Assembly: GCA_001897445.1 (NCBI GenBank)
Contig: MKSX01000015.1
Location: 46,342-110,341 of the forward strand
Reading direction: 5' to 3'
Source of the DNA: Alphaproteobacteria bacterium 33-17
Lineage (GTDB): Bacteria; Pseudomonadota; Alphaproteobacteria; Rickettsiales; 33-17
DNA: 64,000 nt
Numbering within the stretch: the first letter of the stretch is position 1; each line of letters starts with the position of its first letter. The position numbers were made by a program, and so were the translations under genes. Shown here piece by piece: positions 20,039 to 29,309 of the stretch. The notes below the pieces were generated by a model. That model was not told the origin of the DNA, did no database searches, and saw nothing but the letters and a program-made list of their open reading frames with translations.

Positions 20039-20824
20039 TTAAATATAAAACACAACTCGTTTTCTTAATTTATTGTATATAGCATAGCTTATAAGGCTTA
20101 TAACTAATGCAACTAAACAGGCTAAAAACATCGTTTTAAAGCTTGGTACAATGTTATTATAAGTGATTTCCATAATTGGTTTAATTGCTATATAAATTGG
20201 ATGAAATTCAAATAATATTCTTTTAGATTCAGGAATTAATTCCGATGGATAGGCAAGGGGTACTGTCCAAAACAGAATATTAAACAGAATTGTAAGCAAG
20301 TGTGTAATATCACGAAAATAGGGAGTAATATATGCAATAACAATTGAAGCAGAAAATACTGAAATTATTAGAGGTAAAGCTACGATTGGAAAAAGTAATA
20401 CAGTCAAACTAAAGTCTTTGATAACAATAAATTTAATAAATATTACGACCACTAAATAAGCTAACACGTATAAATATGTATTAAGAAGTACAATAGACGC
20501 AGGAAATAAAGTTTTGGAAATGATCGCACGTTTAATAATACCCTGCGTGTGGACAAGAGAGTTTGAGCTATTTGTAATCGAGTTTACAATATAGTTCCAA
20601 GAAACAATTCCAGGAGCCATATAAAGAATGTAATTTTCAGTTGGAAAGCGCATTATTGTAGAAAAAATAAAGCTCATTACAAGCAGATATGCCATGGGGT
20701 TAATCATACTCCACAGAATACCAAAATATGATCCCTGATACTGACTTTTAAGTTTTAAAACAGTAATGGTATACACTGATCTTAAATATTTAAGAGATAT
20801 AATTTTTTTTAAAGCACTAAACAT
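20039..20824 (-). CDS. ABC-2 type polysaccharide export permease (Wzm/KpsM-like)
   Basis: 261-residue inner-membrane permease with six predicted helices. The early motif LKSQYQGSYFGILWSMINPM, with its QRY-like loop followed by LGxLWxxxxP, is characteristic of O-antigen or capsule export permeases. It overlaps the ATPase gene by 8 bases, so the two form one transporter. It probably moves a lipid-linked surface polysaccharide across the inner membrane. The substrate cannot be deduced. Confidence 0.88.
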   Translation of the reverse strand: MFSALKKIISLKYLRSVYTITVLKLKSQYQGSYFGILWSMINPMAYLLVMSFIFSTIMRFPTENYILYMAPGIVSWNYIVNSITNSSNSLVHTQGIIKRAIISKTLFPASIVLLNTYLYVLAYLVVVIFIKFIVIKDFSLTVLLFPIVALPLIISVFSASIVIAYITPYFRDITHLLTILFNILFWTVPLAYPSELIPESKRILFEFHPIYIAIKPIMEITYNNIVPSFKTMFLACLVALVISLISYAIYNKLRKRVVFYI

Positions 20825-21554
20825 TTTGACTATGACATTTGAGGTTATATTCTTTCATTATATACTCTGCATCTCCATCAGCGATAATATTGCCATTTTC
20901 TAACCAAATGCACCTGGTGCAAGTATCTAATATAAGATCTTGTGAATGCGAGACTATTATTGAAATGGCCGAATTTTGAAGGCGTTTTTTCATATGATTT
21001 GAAGATTTTTCAATGAAACCTACGTCACCAGCAGCAAAAACCTCATCAAGTAGTAATATATCTGAATCGATAAAAGCAGAAATAGAAAATGCCAAGCGGG
21101 ATATCATTCCTGAGCTATAATACTTAAAAGGAATATCAATTTTTTCTTCAAGCTCCGAAAATTCAATAATCTGTTTTTCTAAATCAGGTGTTAAATGAGC
21201 AAGACCGCCCTGATATATAAGACCCAGTTTAATGTTGTCTCTGCCGCTAAGTTCATTTTCAAAGCCTAGTCCCATTTCAATAATAGCATTTACAGATCCT
21301 TTAACAGTTATATCTCCCTGAGAAGGAGGGTAAATGCCTGCAATTGCTTTAAGTAATGAGCTTTTTCCTGACCCGTTTGTGCCAATAAAACCTACTTTTT
21401 CACCTTGATTTATATTCAAAGAAATATTTTCAAGTATTTTAATATCGGTTGAAGCCTTTTTCTTCCCAAGCACTAAATGTTTGAGAAAAAGCGATTTTGA
21501 TGAAGTGTCAATTCCGTATACGGAAACATTAGATAGGTTTACACCTGCGTACAT
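20817..21554 (-). CDS. ABC polysaccharide exporter ATPase (Wzt/KpsT-like)
   Basis: 245 residues. Walker A is GTNGSGKSSLLKAI, the signature region is YSSGMISRLAFS (a degenerate SGM form usual in this subfamily), and Walker B is ILLLDEVFAAGD, again typical of Wzt/KpsT. It lacks the C-terminal carbohydrate-binding extension of long Wzt proteins, so it should not select chain ends itself. I prefer the ATG at 21554 to the TTG at 21563. It pairs with the permease through an 8-base overlap. Confidence 0.9.
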   Translation of the reverse strand: MYAGVNLSNVSVYGIDTSSKSLFLKHLVLGKKKASTDIKILENISLNINQGEKVGFIGTNGSGKSSLLKAIAGIYPPSQGDITVKGSVNAIIEMGLGFENELSGRDNIKLGLIYQGGLAHLTPDLEKQIIEFSELEEKIDIPFKYYSSGMISRLAFSISAFIDSDILLLDEVFAAGDVGFIEKSSNHMKKRLQNSAISIIVSHSQDLILDTCTRCIWLENGNIIADGDAEYIMKEYNLKCHSQNV

Positions 21555-21565
21555 AATAAACAAAT

Positions 21566-21593
21566 TCTATAGTTACAGCGAGATTTATATCAA
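21566..21593 (-). promoter_or_regulatory. Possible promoter of the polysaccharide exporter genes
   Basis: TTGATA (21588-21593) and TATAGA (21566-21571) on the minus strand, 16 bases apart, within the 87-base gap between the hda-like gene and the ATPase. The leader would be very short. Weak evidence in AT-rich DNA. Confidence 0.35.
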
Positions 21594-21641
21594 AATAAAT
21601 AGCATTATGGAATATAAATTTTTGGTTGTTATTAAATTTTT

Positions 21642-22319
21642 TTAACCAGTGTATTTACTTATAACTGATTTAATAAATTTTTTAGTAAGCCTACCGCGAT
21701 GTTTTTTTATGCTTTGGACAAGATCAGTGTAAAACTCATGCATGTGTTTATAATCTTGAAATTCGATATTGATTAAAGAATATATATCAAAAGGAACTCT
21801 GATTTGATGATCTGCCAAATATTTAGCAAGCATCTGATGTGTTATATCTGGTGATATTTCAGATATGGTAATGATGTTAAAGCTTTTGAGCCTTGATAAT
21901 AAATCTGGAACTTTAAAATAATTTTCATAATTATTATTTTCAGAGGTCATCAGTAAATATTTTTTTTGTCTTATGGTTTCATTAATTATATGAAATAATT
22001 TCTTTTCCTGAGATTTAGAATTGTGTATATCATCTATGGCTAAAAAGTTATCTTTCTCCATTTCATCCATTAATGATTTTTGCATTCTTGATAAGCTAAG
22101 TAATTTAGATGATTTATGTTTTTTAAGCCAATATTCAATTAGTGCTGTTTTGCCAGATGATTTTGAGCCAATCAAAATAGTGCAGTAAGCTTCTGGAAAT
22201 ATTTCGGTCCATGAACTTAAGTATCTTATAGCAAAATTATTACACTCAGCTTTAATAAGTAAATTTTCCTTAGGAGAAATTTTAAATGGTATAATAATTT
22301 GTTCATGTTCTTGGGACAT
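21642..22319 (-). CDS. Hda-like DnaA regulatory ATPase
   Basis: A 225-residue AAA+ protein like the ATPase core of DnaA without its DNA-binding domain IV. Walker A is GSKSSGKTALIEY and Walker B is FLAIDDIH. The N-terminal FAIRYLSSW region fits DnaA/Hda proteins. Hda relatives stimulate ATP hydrolysis by DnaA and so limit re-initiation; that role here is inferred. The ATG at 22319 has AGGAAG seven bases upstream and is preferred to 22337. It follows the perM-like gene, a neighbourhood common in alphaproteobacteria. Confidence 0.82.
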   Translation of the reverse strand: MSQEHEQIIIPFKISPKENLLIKAECNNFAIRYLSSWTEIFPEAYCTILIGSKSSGKTALIEYWLKKHKSSKLLSLSRMQKSLMDEMEKDNFLAIDDIHNSKSQEKKLFHIINETIRQKKYLLMTSENNNYENYFKVPDLLSRLKSFNIITISEISPDITHQMLAKYLADHQIRVPFDIYSLINIEFQDYKHMHEFYTDLVQSIKKHRGRLTKKFIKSVISKYTG

Positions 22320-22346
22320 TACCAGACTTCCTGACATAATAAAAGC

Positions 22347-23402
22347 TTATCTGTTATAAGCTTCGGATCTATAGTAATAGTCCAATAAATGTCTTATGAC
22401 AACACCCAAAATACCTGCTATTGGTATGGAGATAATAATTCCGGATAATCCCATTAAATTTCCACCTGCAAGTAATGCAAATATAAGCCATAAAGGATTA
22501 AGCTTAATTTTATCGCCGATAAGCTTTGGTGCTATGAAATTACTTTCAACGGCCTGACCAAATACATACAATCCCAGTGTAATTAATACCATATCTAAAG
22601 ATTTAAATTGAGCAGCAGCTATCCCTACTGCTATTAATGCACTTATTCCTGCCCCTACATAAGGTAAAAGGACTGCTGCACCTGAAATAATACCTAACAC
22701 TAAACCATTGTGCAGACCTAATATAAGTAATGCTATAGAGTAGTATACTGCCATGATAAAACATAAAGAGAATTGACCACGTATGTAACCAGAGAGTACT
22801 CTGTTGATATCTCTTAAAATTTCATCACAGTAATTTTTATATTTAAGCGGGATAATTTTTTTAGTTTTGCGAGTGATAAGATCCCAATCTTTTAAGAAAT
22901 AAAACGCAACGATAGGAGTTAGCATCCATAGAGATATTGCGCTGACTAAATTGACACCTGTTAAGTAAATTTTATTAAGTCCCATTGAAGAGTAGTTAAA
23001 CACACTGCTCATATACTCAGATTTTTTAGCATCTGTCATCATGTTGCTAAAGTTCAGTTTAAAACCAAACTTTTCAGCCGCGCCCTGAACATAAGGTATT
23101 ACCATTTCGCGAAGAATATTTGGAAGCTTTTTTGTTATTAAGGATAGCGATTTTGCTTCCACTATTAAAGAAGGCAGTAAGGTAACAAGTATTAGTACAA
23201 ATAACAGAAGAACGCCTGCAATAACCGCAGAGCTTCCGACAGTTCTGGAAATATTGAATTTTTCAAGTAATTCTACCAAAGGACTGAATAAATAAGCAAA
23301 AATAAAGCCAAAAACAAATGGCACAAGAATATCGTTTGCGACCGCTATTATAAGAATAAAAGTTAGGACGATTGATAAAATTAATGAATATCTTTTGATC
23401 AT
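22347..23402 (-). CDS. AI-2E/PerM family membrane protein
   Basis: 351 residues with about seven to eight hydrophobic helices. Family hallmarks are IVPFVFGFIFAYLFSPLVE-like segments near the start, the central SGYIRGQFSLCFIMAVYY, and AAVLLPYVGAG. Members are called AI-2E transporters or permeases, though substrates are mostly unproven. It is divergent from the CDGSH gene and probably co-transcribed with the hda-like gene, 27 bases downstream. Confidence 0.88.
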   Translation of the reverse strand: MIKRYSLILSIVLTFILIIAVANDILVPFVFGFIFAYLFSPLVELLEKFNISRTVGSSAVIAGVLLLFVLILVTLLPSLIVEAKSLSLITKKLPNILREMVIPYVQGAAEKFGFKLNFSNMMTDAKKSEYMSSVFNYSSMGLNKIYLTGVNLVSAISLWMLTPIVAFYFLKDWDLITRKTKKIIPLKYKNYCDEILRDINRVLSGYIRGQFSLCFIMAVYYSIALLILGLHNGLVLGIISGAAVLLPYVGAGISALIAVGIAAAQFKSLDMVLITLGLYVFGQAVESNFIAPKLIGDKIKLNPLWLIFALLAGGNLMGLSGIIISIPIAGILGVVIRHLLDYYYRSEAYNR

Positions 23403-23506
23403 GTAAATATTTTTTTGAGGTTATATAAAAATAATATTTTGTTGTTATACTTAAATAGTCTAATATATTTTTGAAAAAATCAATATTTTATTACAAAAGA
23501 GTAAAG

Positions 23507-23749
23507 ATGAAGTCGGAAAGAAAGATCGTACAAAAAGCATCCTATAAAATAGAAGTAGAAGCGGGTAAGTCATATTGCATATGTTCGTGTGGCTATAGTA
23601 ATACTCAACCATTTTGCGATGGAGCGCACGTTGAGCATGGTTTCAGCCCTATTTGGTATCAGGCAACAGAAACAAAAATAGTAGGATTTTGTGGTTGCAA
23701 GTATTCTGAAAAAATGCCTTTATGCGATGGTAAACATAAAACTTTATAG
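23507..23749 (+). CDS. CDGSH-type iron-sulfur protein with two motifs
   Basis: 80-residue cytosolic protein with two CDGSH-like [2Fe-2S] motifs: CSCGYSNTQPFCDGAH and CGCKYSEKMPLCDGKH. Both keep the three Cys and one His that bind the cluster. The bacterial family is linked to redox or Fe-S handling, but no reaction is established here. The ATG at 23507 starts MKSERKIVQ; an upstream start at 23471 adds a lysine-rich tail not seen in the family. It lies 18 bases before ctpA. Confidence 0.88.
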   Translation: MKSERKIVQKASYKIEVEAGKSYCICSCGYSNTQPFCDGAHVEHGFSPIWYQATETKIVGFCGCKYSEKMPLCDGKHKTL

Positions 23750-23767
23750 GGAAATTAAGAGATTTAT

Positions 23768-25096
23768 ATGAAATTTACAAAATTATTTTTTATTGCAATT
23801 GCACTTGTATCTTCAGGTTATGCAGTTTCTAATGCTAGTCTTTTTAGTTTAGATAAGCCTGAATTATCAAAAGATGCAAAAGACTCTCTAAAAGTTTTTG
23901 GTGAAGCATATGCTAAAATTAGAAGAGAGTATGTTACTGAAGTAGAGGATAAAAAATTAGTAGAAGCCGCTATAAACGGTATTCTAACTTCATTAGATCC
24001 GCACTCATCATATATGGATGAAAAAAGCTTTGAAGAACTAAAACAGAGTACTAAAGGTGAATTTGGTGGTCTTGGAATAGAAGTAACCATGGAAAATGGT
24101 GCTGTGAAGGTTATTAGCCCTATAGAAGGTACTCCTGCGGAAAAGGCGGGTATTGAAGCTGGAGATAAAATTGTAGCTATTTTCAGTAAGCCAATATTTG
24201 GGCTGACATTAATTGAAGCTGTAGAAAAAATGAGAGGCAAGCCAGGGACTTCAATAAAAATTACTGTTGTGAAGCATAATAAGCCTGAACCAGTTGAATA
24301 TGAAATTAAACGTGAAATTATAAAAGTAAAAGCCACAAGATCTAAGTTATTTGGTGATGTAGCATATATTAAGCTTAATAGTTTTACAGAAAAAGCCCAT
24401 GAGTCGTTAATCAGAGAATATGAAAAACTTAAAGCAGAAGCAACAAGTGAATCTAAAGCGGAACTAAGCGGATTAATTTTAGACTTACGTAATAACCCGG
24501 GAGGGCTTTTAGATCAGGCTATTATGATTGTTGATAGTTTTATAGATTCAGGAACAATTGTGTCAACGAAAGGCAGAAATCCTGATAATATAAATAAGTT
24601 TGAGGCTTCAAGTGGCGATGTTACTAATGGGCTGCCAATTGTAATACTCATTAATAGTGGCTCTGCATCGGCATCTGAAATTGTTGCAGGTGCTTTACAA
24701 GACCACAAACGCGCAATTATTGTTGGTACAAAATCTTTTGGTAAGGGGTCTGTACAAAGTATTATACCTATGAGTAATGGTGGGGCTATTAAAATGACAA
24801 CAGCCCGTTATTATACGCCTAAAGACCGTTCAATACAGGCTAATGGTATAACACCAGATATTATTGTTGAGCAGGCAAAAATTGAAAAAATAGATGCACC
24901 AAAAATCAGTATTAATGAATCATCACTTAATAAGCATCTGAAAAATGAAGCTATAGATGAGGAAATTGAGGCTATGAGTAGCGCTCCTAAAAACAATGAG
25001 TTTTATGAAAAGGATTTCCAACTAGCAAGAGCTATAGATATAGTGAAAACATTCAGTATTATTAAAAATATAAAGGGTGCGAAAAATGCTAAATAA
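23768..25096 (+). CDS. ctpA: Carboxy-terminal processing protease (S41)
   Basis: Periplasmic serine protease of 442 residues. An N-terminal signal segment (KLFFIAIALVSSGYAV) is followed by a PDZ domain at about residues 95-170 (GLGIEV to KPGTSI). The catalytic Ser301 lies in NSGSASASEI and the Lys326 in GTKSFGKGSVQ, the 25-residue spacing expected for a Ser-Lys dyad. It probably trims or degrades envelope proteins. Its end overlaps the start region of the YibQ-like gene, indicating an operon. Confidence 0.95.
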   Translation: MKFTKLFFIAIALVSSGYAVSNASLFSLDKPELSKDAKDSLKVFGEAYAKIRREYVTEVEDKKLVEAAINGILTSLDPHSSYMDEKSFEELKQSTKGEFGGLGIEVTMENGAVKVISPIEGTPAEKAGIEAGDKIVAIFSKPIFGLTLIEAVEKMRGKPGTSIKITVVKHNKPEPVEYEIKREIIKVKATRSKLFGDVAYIKLNSFTEKAHESLIREYEKLKAEATSESKAELSGLILDLRNNPGGLLDQAIMIVDSFIDSGTIVSTKGRNPDNINKFEASSGDVTNGLPIVILINSGSASASEIVAGALQDHKRAIIVGTKSFGKGSVQSIIPMSNGGAIKMTTARYYTPKDRSIQANGITPDIIVEQAKIEKIDAPKISINESSLNKHLKNEAIDEEIEAMSSAPKNNEFYEKDFQLARAIDIVKTFSIIKNIKGAKNAK

Positions 25097-26117
25097 ACTA
25101 AAAAACATCCTAGCCTTATCCTTTAAATACTTAACGTCTGCTATGTGGATTTTAGTAGTTTTGGCAATAATCTATTTTTATGCTATTGAGCAAAATAACA
25201 GAGATGATAAAGCAGAAGTAAATTCACAAAAGGTTGTTTACGACACAAAAGAAGATAAGTTTATTGTTTTTAATAAAGCGCAGAAAAAAGATGTATCTGC
25301 AGTTCAAAATGATAATGCAGGAGATAAAAAATCAGATACTGTGAATGCACAAGTTATAGATAAAAAAGTGCAGGAAAACACTACAAACCAAAATATGCAG
25401 GCGAATACACCAGATGCTGCAACACAACCAGCAACGCCTAAAGTAGATAAAGTATTGCCAAAAGTAGCTTTTCTTGTTGTAAATCTAGGGTTAAGTGAAT
25501 CTGCAACTAAGATGTCTTTGAGCCTGCCTCCTGAAGTAGCGATAGGAATTTCTACATATTCAGCAAATATTCCATATTGGGAAAATGAATTCGCAAACGA
25601 CGGGCATGATATTTTTGCTGAGCTTCCGCTTGAGCCAGAAGATTATAAAACCGAAGACAGAGGATTTTTATCTATATTAAGCTATAACACTAACAAGCAA
25701 AATCAGGATAACTTTAATGCTATCATCAAGAAATTCTCTAAAATCATAGGGTTTTATACATTTGGTAACGAAATATTCTCCTCATCTGATAAAGCAAAAA
25801 CATTTTATAAACTTGTGAAAGATAAGGGGCTAAAGGTTGTGTATGGCGCCTCAAACATTGAAATTGATATTGCTAAACTCTTTAGAGTTCTTGGAATAGG
25901 ATTTATTAATAGTCCAGTAGTTCTAGACACAGAAGTCACTGAAGATTATATAAATAAACAGCTAAATACTTTAGTTGCAAATGCTCAAAAAAATGGCAGA
26001 GCTTATGCAATTATAAGACCATACCCAATATCAATTAGACTTATTACTAACTGGATTGATAAAAACAAAAAGAAAAGTGATGTCAAGATAGTTAAAATCA
26101 CTGATATTATCAATTAG
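25086..26117 (+). CDS. Divergent polysaccharide deacetylase (YibQ-like)
   Basis: 343 residues from the ATG at 25086, which has AAGGG upstream. One N-terminal membrane anchor (about residues 15-33) is followed by a Lys/Gln/Asn-rich linker to about residue 120. The divergent polysaccharide deacetylase domain follows, with LPKVAFLVVNLGLSES at its start and a late ASNIEIDIAKLF region. Family members are periplasmic with uncertain activity, and the pairing with a CtpA-type protease is common. The start overlaps the ctpA stop by 11 bases. Confidence 0.83.
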   Translation: MLNKLKNILALSFKYLTSAMWILVVLAIIYFYAIEQNNRDDKAEVNSQKVVYDTKEDKFIVFNKAQKKDVSAVQNDNAGDKKSDTVNAQVIDKKVQENTTNQNMQANTPDAATQPATPKVDKVLPKVAFLVVNLGLSESATKMSLSLPPEVAIGISTYSANIPYWENEFANDGHDIFAELPLEPEDYKTEDRGFLSILSYNTNKQNQDNFNAIIKKFSKIIGFYTFGNEIFSSSDKAKTFYKLVKDKGLKVVYGASNIEIDIAKLFRVLGIGFINSPVVLDTEVTEDYINKQLNTLVANAQKNGRAYAIIRPYPISIRLITNWIDKNKKKSDVKIVKITDIIN

Positions 26118-26135
26118 TCGAAGGATTTTATTTAT

Positions 26136-26621
26136 ATGACAACCACGCAGCATTATTTGAAATTACCCTATAGACCAGGGGTAGGTATTATGTTGTATAA
26201 CGATGAAGGCAAAGTTTTTGTTGCGAAACGTCGTGATATGAAAAGTGAATACTGGCAAATGCCACAGGGCGGTATTGACGAAGGTGAAAGTCCTGAAGAT
26301 GCAGCTTTTAGAGAGCTTTTTGAAGAAACCAGCGTAAAATCAGCCGAAATTATTTCTAAAAGTAAAATATGGTTTTACTATGACCTTCCAGACTATTTAA
26401 TGACAAAAGTATGGGGCGGAAAATATAGAGGGCAGAAACAGCTTTGGTTTTTAATGCATTTTAATGGTAAAGACGAAGAAATTAACATTGAAACAGATCA
26501 TCCAGAGTTTACGGAATGGCGCTGGTCAGATGTAAAAGACTTGCCAAATATCATCGTTCCATTTAAAAAGAAACTTTATTTAGAAGTCGTGGAAGAGTTC
26601 AAAAAACATCTTTCCATATAA
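26136..26621 (+). CDS. rppH: RNA pyrophosphohydrolase
   Basis: Nudix hydrolase of 161 residues that removes pyrophosphate from the 5' end of mRNA, triggering decay. The N-terminus YRPGVGIMLYNDEGKVFVAKR and the Nudix box starting at GGIDEGESPEDAAFRELFEE are canonical for RppH, including the following ETSVKS. WQMPQGG just before the box is also typical. It follows the YibQ-like gene by 18 bases and precedes secB by 25, so it lies in the same run of genes. Confidence 0.95.
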   Translation: MTTTQHYLKLPYRPGVGIMLYNDEGKVFVAKRRDMKSEYWQMPQGGIDEGESPEDAAFRELFEETSVKSAEIISKSKIWFYYDLPDYLMTKVWGGKYRGQKQLWFLMHFNGKDEEINIETDHPEFTEWRWSDVKDLPNIIVPFKKKLYLEVVEEFKKHLSI

Positions 26622-26646
26622 TTTTTATATTTTTCAAGGTATTACT

Positions 26647-27102
26647 ATGTCAGAACAAGAATCACCACAAGAAGTGGACTTCAATATTGAAGTAAATGCT
26701 CAGTATTTAAAAGACTTATCATTTGAAAGTCCTGGCGCACCTTTATCTTTAATTCAACAAGAAATGCCTAAAATTGCTTTGGATGTTAATGTAAATGTTC
26801 AAAAATTTGAGGAAGGTAACTTTGAAGTTACTCTAAATGTTACTGCTACAGCGAAAAATGAAAGTGATAATGTATTGTTCTTGGTATCGGTAGCTTATGC
26901 AGGTTTATTTGATATTTCTTCAATTCCAGAAGAAATGCAAAAGAATATATTAGTTGTGTATTGCCCTAGCTTATTATTTCCATATGCGAGAGCAATTATA
27001 AGTGATGCAGTTAGAGAAGGTGGATTCCCTCCTTTGTTGCTAAAACCTATAGATTTTAGTAAACTATATAATGTGGATGATAATTCTCAAACAGTAAATT
27101 AA
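26647..27102 (+). CDS. secB: Protein-export chaperone SecB
   Basis: 151-residue cytosolic chaperone that keeps preproteins unfolded and passes them to SecA. Family features visible are NIEVNAQYLKDLSFESPGAP near the start, VEVTLNVTATAK-like strands, and the late SLLFPYARAIISDAVREGGFPPLLL segment. The length matches. It shares a base with the rimK start (TAATG), so the two are translationally coupled. Confidence 0.95.
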   Translation: MSEQESPQEVDFNIEVNAQYLKDLSFESPGAPLSLIQQEMPKIALDVNVNVQKFEEGNFEVTLNVTATAKNESDNVLFLVSVAYAGLFDISSIPEEMQKNILVVYCPSLLFPYARAIISDAVREGGFPPLLLKPIDFSKLYNVDDNSQTVN

Positions 27103-27980
27103 TGAACATACTCATATTAGCCAGAAATCATAAGTTATATTCCCACAAAAGGCTTGTAGAAGCTGCAAATAGTAGGGGACATAATGCTGTTATAATGGAT
27201 ACGCTAAAATTTTATATGAAGGTCACTTCAGATGGCGTATCCATATGGCATAAAGAATCAAAAATTGACAGTTTTGACGCAATAATTCCTAGAATTGGTG
27301 CGTCAATAACGCATTACGGGGCAGCTTTAGTTAGGCAGTTTGAGCTTAAAAAGGTGTTTACAGTAAACGAGTCGCACGCAATTTTAAACTCACGTGATAA
27401 ATTTTGGAGTTTGCAATTATTAGCCAGTCACAATGTTAGAATACCGCTTACAATGTTTAGCCATTCTAATGAAAATACAAAAAGTCTTATTGAAAAAGTT
27501 GGTGGAGCGCCACTTATCATTAAGCTTTTGGAAGGTACTCAAGGTTTAGGCGTTGTTCTTGCTCAAACAGACTCAAGCGCAGAAAATCTAATTGGCGCAT
27601 TTAAGGGTGTTAAAGCTAATATTTTGGTTCAGGAATATATTAAGGAAGCTTCTGGATCAGATATTAGATGCTTTGTAATTGGTGATGAAGTAGTTGCAGC
27701 AATGGAACGTAAAGCCATGCGCGAAGGTGAGTTCAGGGCTAATATTCACAGAGGTGGCGTTGGTAAAGAAGTAATCCTGACAGACGAAGAAAAAGATATG
27801 GCAGTTCGTGCCGCTAAAATTATGGGTCTTGGTGTGTCTGGAGTTGATTTGCTAAGGTCTGAGCGAGGTCCTCAGGTAATTGAAGTGAATTCTTCTCCTG
27901 GGTTAAAAGGCATTGAGCAGGTAACAGGTATTGATGTTGCATCAAAAATTATAGAATATATTGAAAAGTCAGCATCTTAG
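27102..27980 (+). CDS. rimK: RimK-type ATP-grasp ligase (ribosomal protein S6 glutamate ligase)
   Basis: 292 residues. An N-terminal pre-ATP-grasp domain (ILARNHKLYSHKRLVEAA) is followed by the ATP-grasp fold, with PLIIKLLEGTQGLGVV for nucleotide binding and VIEVNSSPGLKGIE for metal and catalysis. RimK adds glutamates to the C-terminus of ribosomal protein S6; this substrate is inferred from strong RimK resemblance. It overlaps secB by one base and ends its run of genes. Confidence 0.9.
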   Translation: MNILILARNHKLYSHKRLVEAANSRGHNAVIMDTLKFYMKVTSDGVSIWHKESKIDSFDAIIPRIGASITHYGAALVRQFELKKVFTVNESHAILNSRDKFWSLQLLASHNVRIPLTMFSHSNENTKSLIEKVGGAPLIIKLLEGTQGLGVVLAQTDSSAENLIGAFKGVKANILVQEYIKEASGSDIRCFVIGDEVVAAMERKAMREGEFRANIHRGGVGKEVILTDEEKDMAVRAAKIMGLGVSGVDLLRSERGPQVIEVNSSPGLKGIEQVTGIDVASKIIEYIEKSAS

Positions 27981-28124
27981 AAAATAATTAAAAAATTTTG
28001 CTTTACCCCTATTGCCAACTAAAAATAGTTGAGATATATACTGCCAAAGGGAAATTTTACTTGCAAAAATAAAGCCTGTTAGTCAGAATAAAAATAGCAA
28101 ATTAAAAATTATTAGGTAAAAGCA

Positions 28125-28394
28125 GTGGACGTTATTGAAGTATCAACAAGATTTTTCAATTTTTTAGCCACTTTTACTATGACCTTTTTTACTTTAATAT
28201 TTGCTATACTTCCATTTTCAGTGGAAACAAATAAAGATAATAAGGAACACTTTGCAGCTTCTGCGCCTAAAAATCCTAAAATTAAACAAAAGCTTTTAAT
28301 TTGCGCAATAATATCAGGAATTCTTGCTATTACACTTGAATATATATTCCATGATAGCGGTTTTTCTCTCAAAAAATTTCTACTTTCATTATAA
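28125..28394 (+). CDS. DUF1467-like small membrane protein
   Basis: 89 residues starting at a GTG at 28125 with AGG about ten bases upstream. Two membrane helices are visible (about residues 12-30 and 62-80) joined by a loop with FAILPFSVETNKDN and a Pro-rich stretch ASAPKNPKIKQKLL. This layout matches DUF1467, a small alphaproteobacterial family of unknown function. It follows rimK after 144 bases of AT-rich DNA, in which I see only a small CAACTA/TAGTTG hairpin (28016-28031). Confidence 0.75.
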   Translation: MDVIEVSTRFFNFLATFTMTFFTLIFAILPFSVETNKDNKEHFAASAPKNPKIKQKLLICAIISGILAITLEYIFHDSGFSLKKFLLSL

Positions 28395-28427
28395 TATAAT
28401 AATAGAAACTCAAAATAATAATTGAAT

Positions 28428-29309
28428 ATGACAAATATAAACATAGACCTGCGTTGTCTAAGCGTAAGTGAATTTGTAGAAGTGTGCAAAGTTGTAAGAA
28501 GAGATTACAGAGGTAATCTATTGCCAGCAATGGATGTATATTATCGTAATAATGCATCGCACAATTTTCAGGGCATATATGTAATAGGAGACAAAAATGA
28601 TAACATTATCAAAAATGAGGATTTATCAAATATTGATTTATCCTATGTAGTATTTATCAATACAGAATTTATTGATTGTAACTTACATAATACAAATTTC
28701 TCTCAATGTTCATTTCGTAAAACTAACTTCACAAATTGCACAGGAGAAAAAAAATTAGATAACTCAAGACAAATTCTGTATAAAAATAAATCATACATTC
28801 TAGAAGAAGGAGCAGGTGCTGTTAAAGATCATTTGCAGGATCAAATACTAAGTACAATGTTGAAAAATGATGCTGCCAGGATGAGAAAACTTTTTAAAGA
28901 AATTGAATCAAGATCTTTTAAAGAAAAATTTATTGATTGTTGTAAAAGTTTTTACAGCATTATGATGCCTAAAGGGCTTATGATCACTAGTATTATAGCA
29001 GGTATGATAATAGGAATTAAAAAAGGCTTGATTAAGGGACTAACATGCATGATCTTGGGTGTGATTGCTACTATGGGAGTTCATCTGATACTGCATTTTA
29101 AGTTTAGTATGGCTGAATTTTTGAATTTTTATACACCTTTATCATGGATACTCAAAAAAACTCCTTTCATTTCTAAAATGGTAGATAAAGTAATGAAAAA
29201 AAATAATGTTATGGGCATGAGGGTAGATGGTGTTGATGATGTAGACGGTAATGCCAATTATAGGAATAATGAAGACATACAACATAATGCAGCAGAAAGG
29301 GCAGTATAG
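28428..29309 (+). CDS. Pentapeptide-repeat protein with C-terminal membrane segments, unknown function
   Basis: 293 residues from the ATG at 28428. Residues about 63-105 show eight or so pentapeptide-like turns (LSNIDLSYVVFINTEFIDCN and onward), the pattern of a short right-handed beta-helix. A middle charged region follows, then two hydrophobic helices near residues 183-226 separated by KKGLIKG. I recognise no named family. The stop codon TAG lies inside the left arm of a palindromic repeat. A role as a secreted effector is possible but unsupported. Confidence 0.7.
   Translation: MTNINIDLRCLSVSEFVEVCKVVRRDYRGNLLPAMDVYYRNNASHNFQGIYVIGDKNDNIIKNEDLSNIDLSYVVFINTEFIDCNLHNTNFSQCSFRKTNFTNCTGEKKLDNSRQILYKNKSYILEEGAGAVKDHLQDQILSTMLKNDAARMRKLFKEIESRSFKEKFIDCCKSFYSIMMPKGLMITSIIAGMIIGIKKGLIKGLTCMILGVIATMGVHLILHFKFSMAEFLNFYTPLSWILKKTPFISKMVDKVMKKNNVMGMRVDGVDDVDGNANYRNNEDIQHNAAERAV

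Noticed and set aside
28011..28035. CAACTA/TAGTTG hairpin after rimK as a terminator
   Set aside because: Six-base A/T-rich stem without a following T-run.
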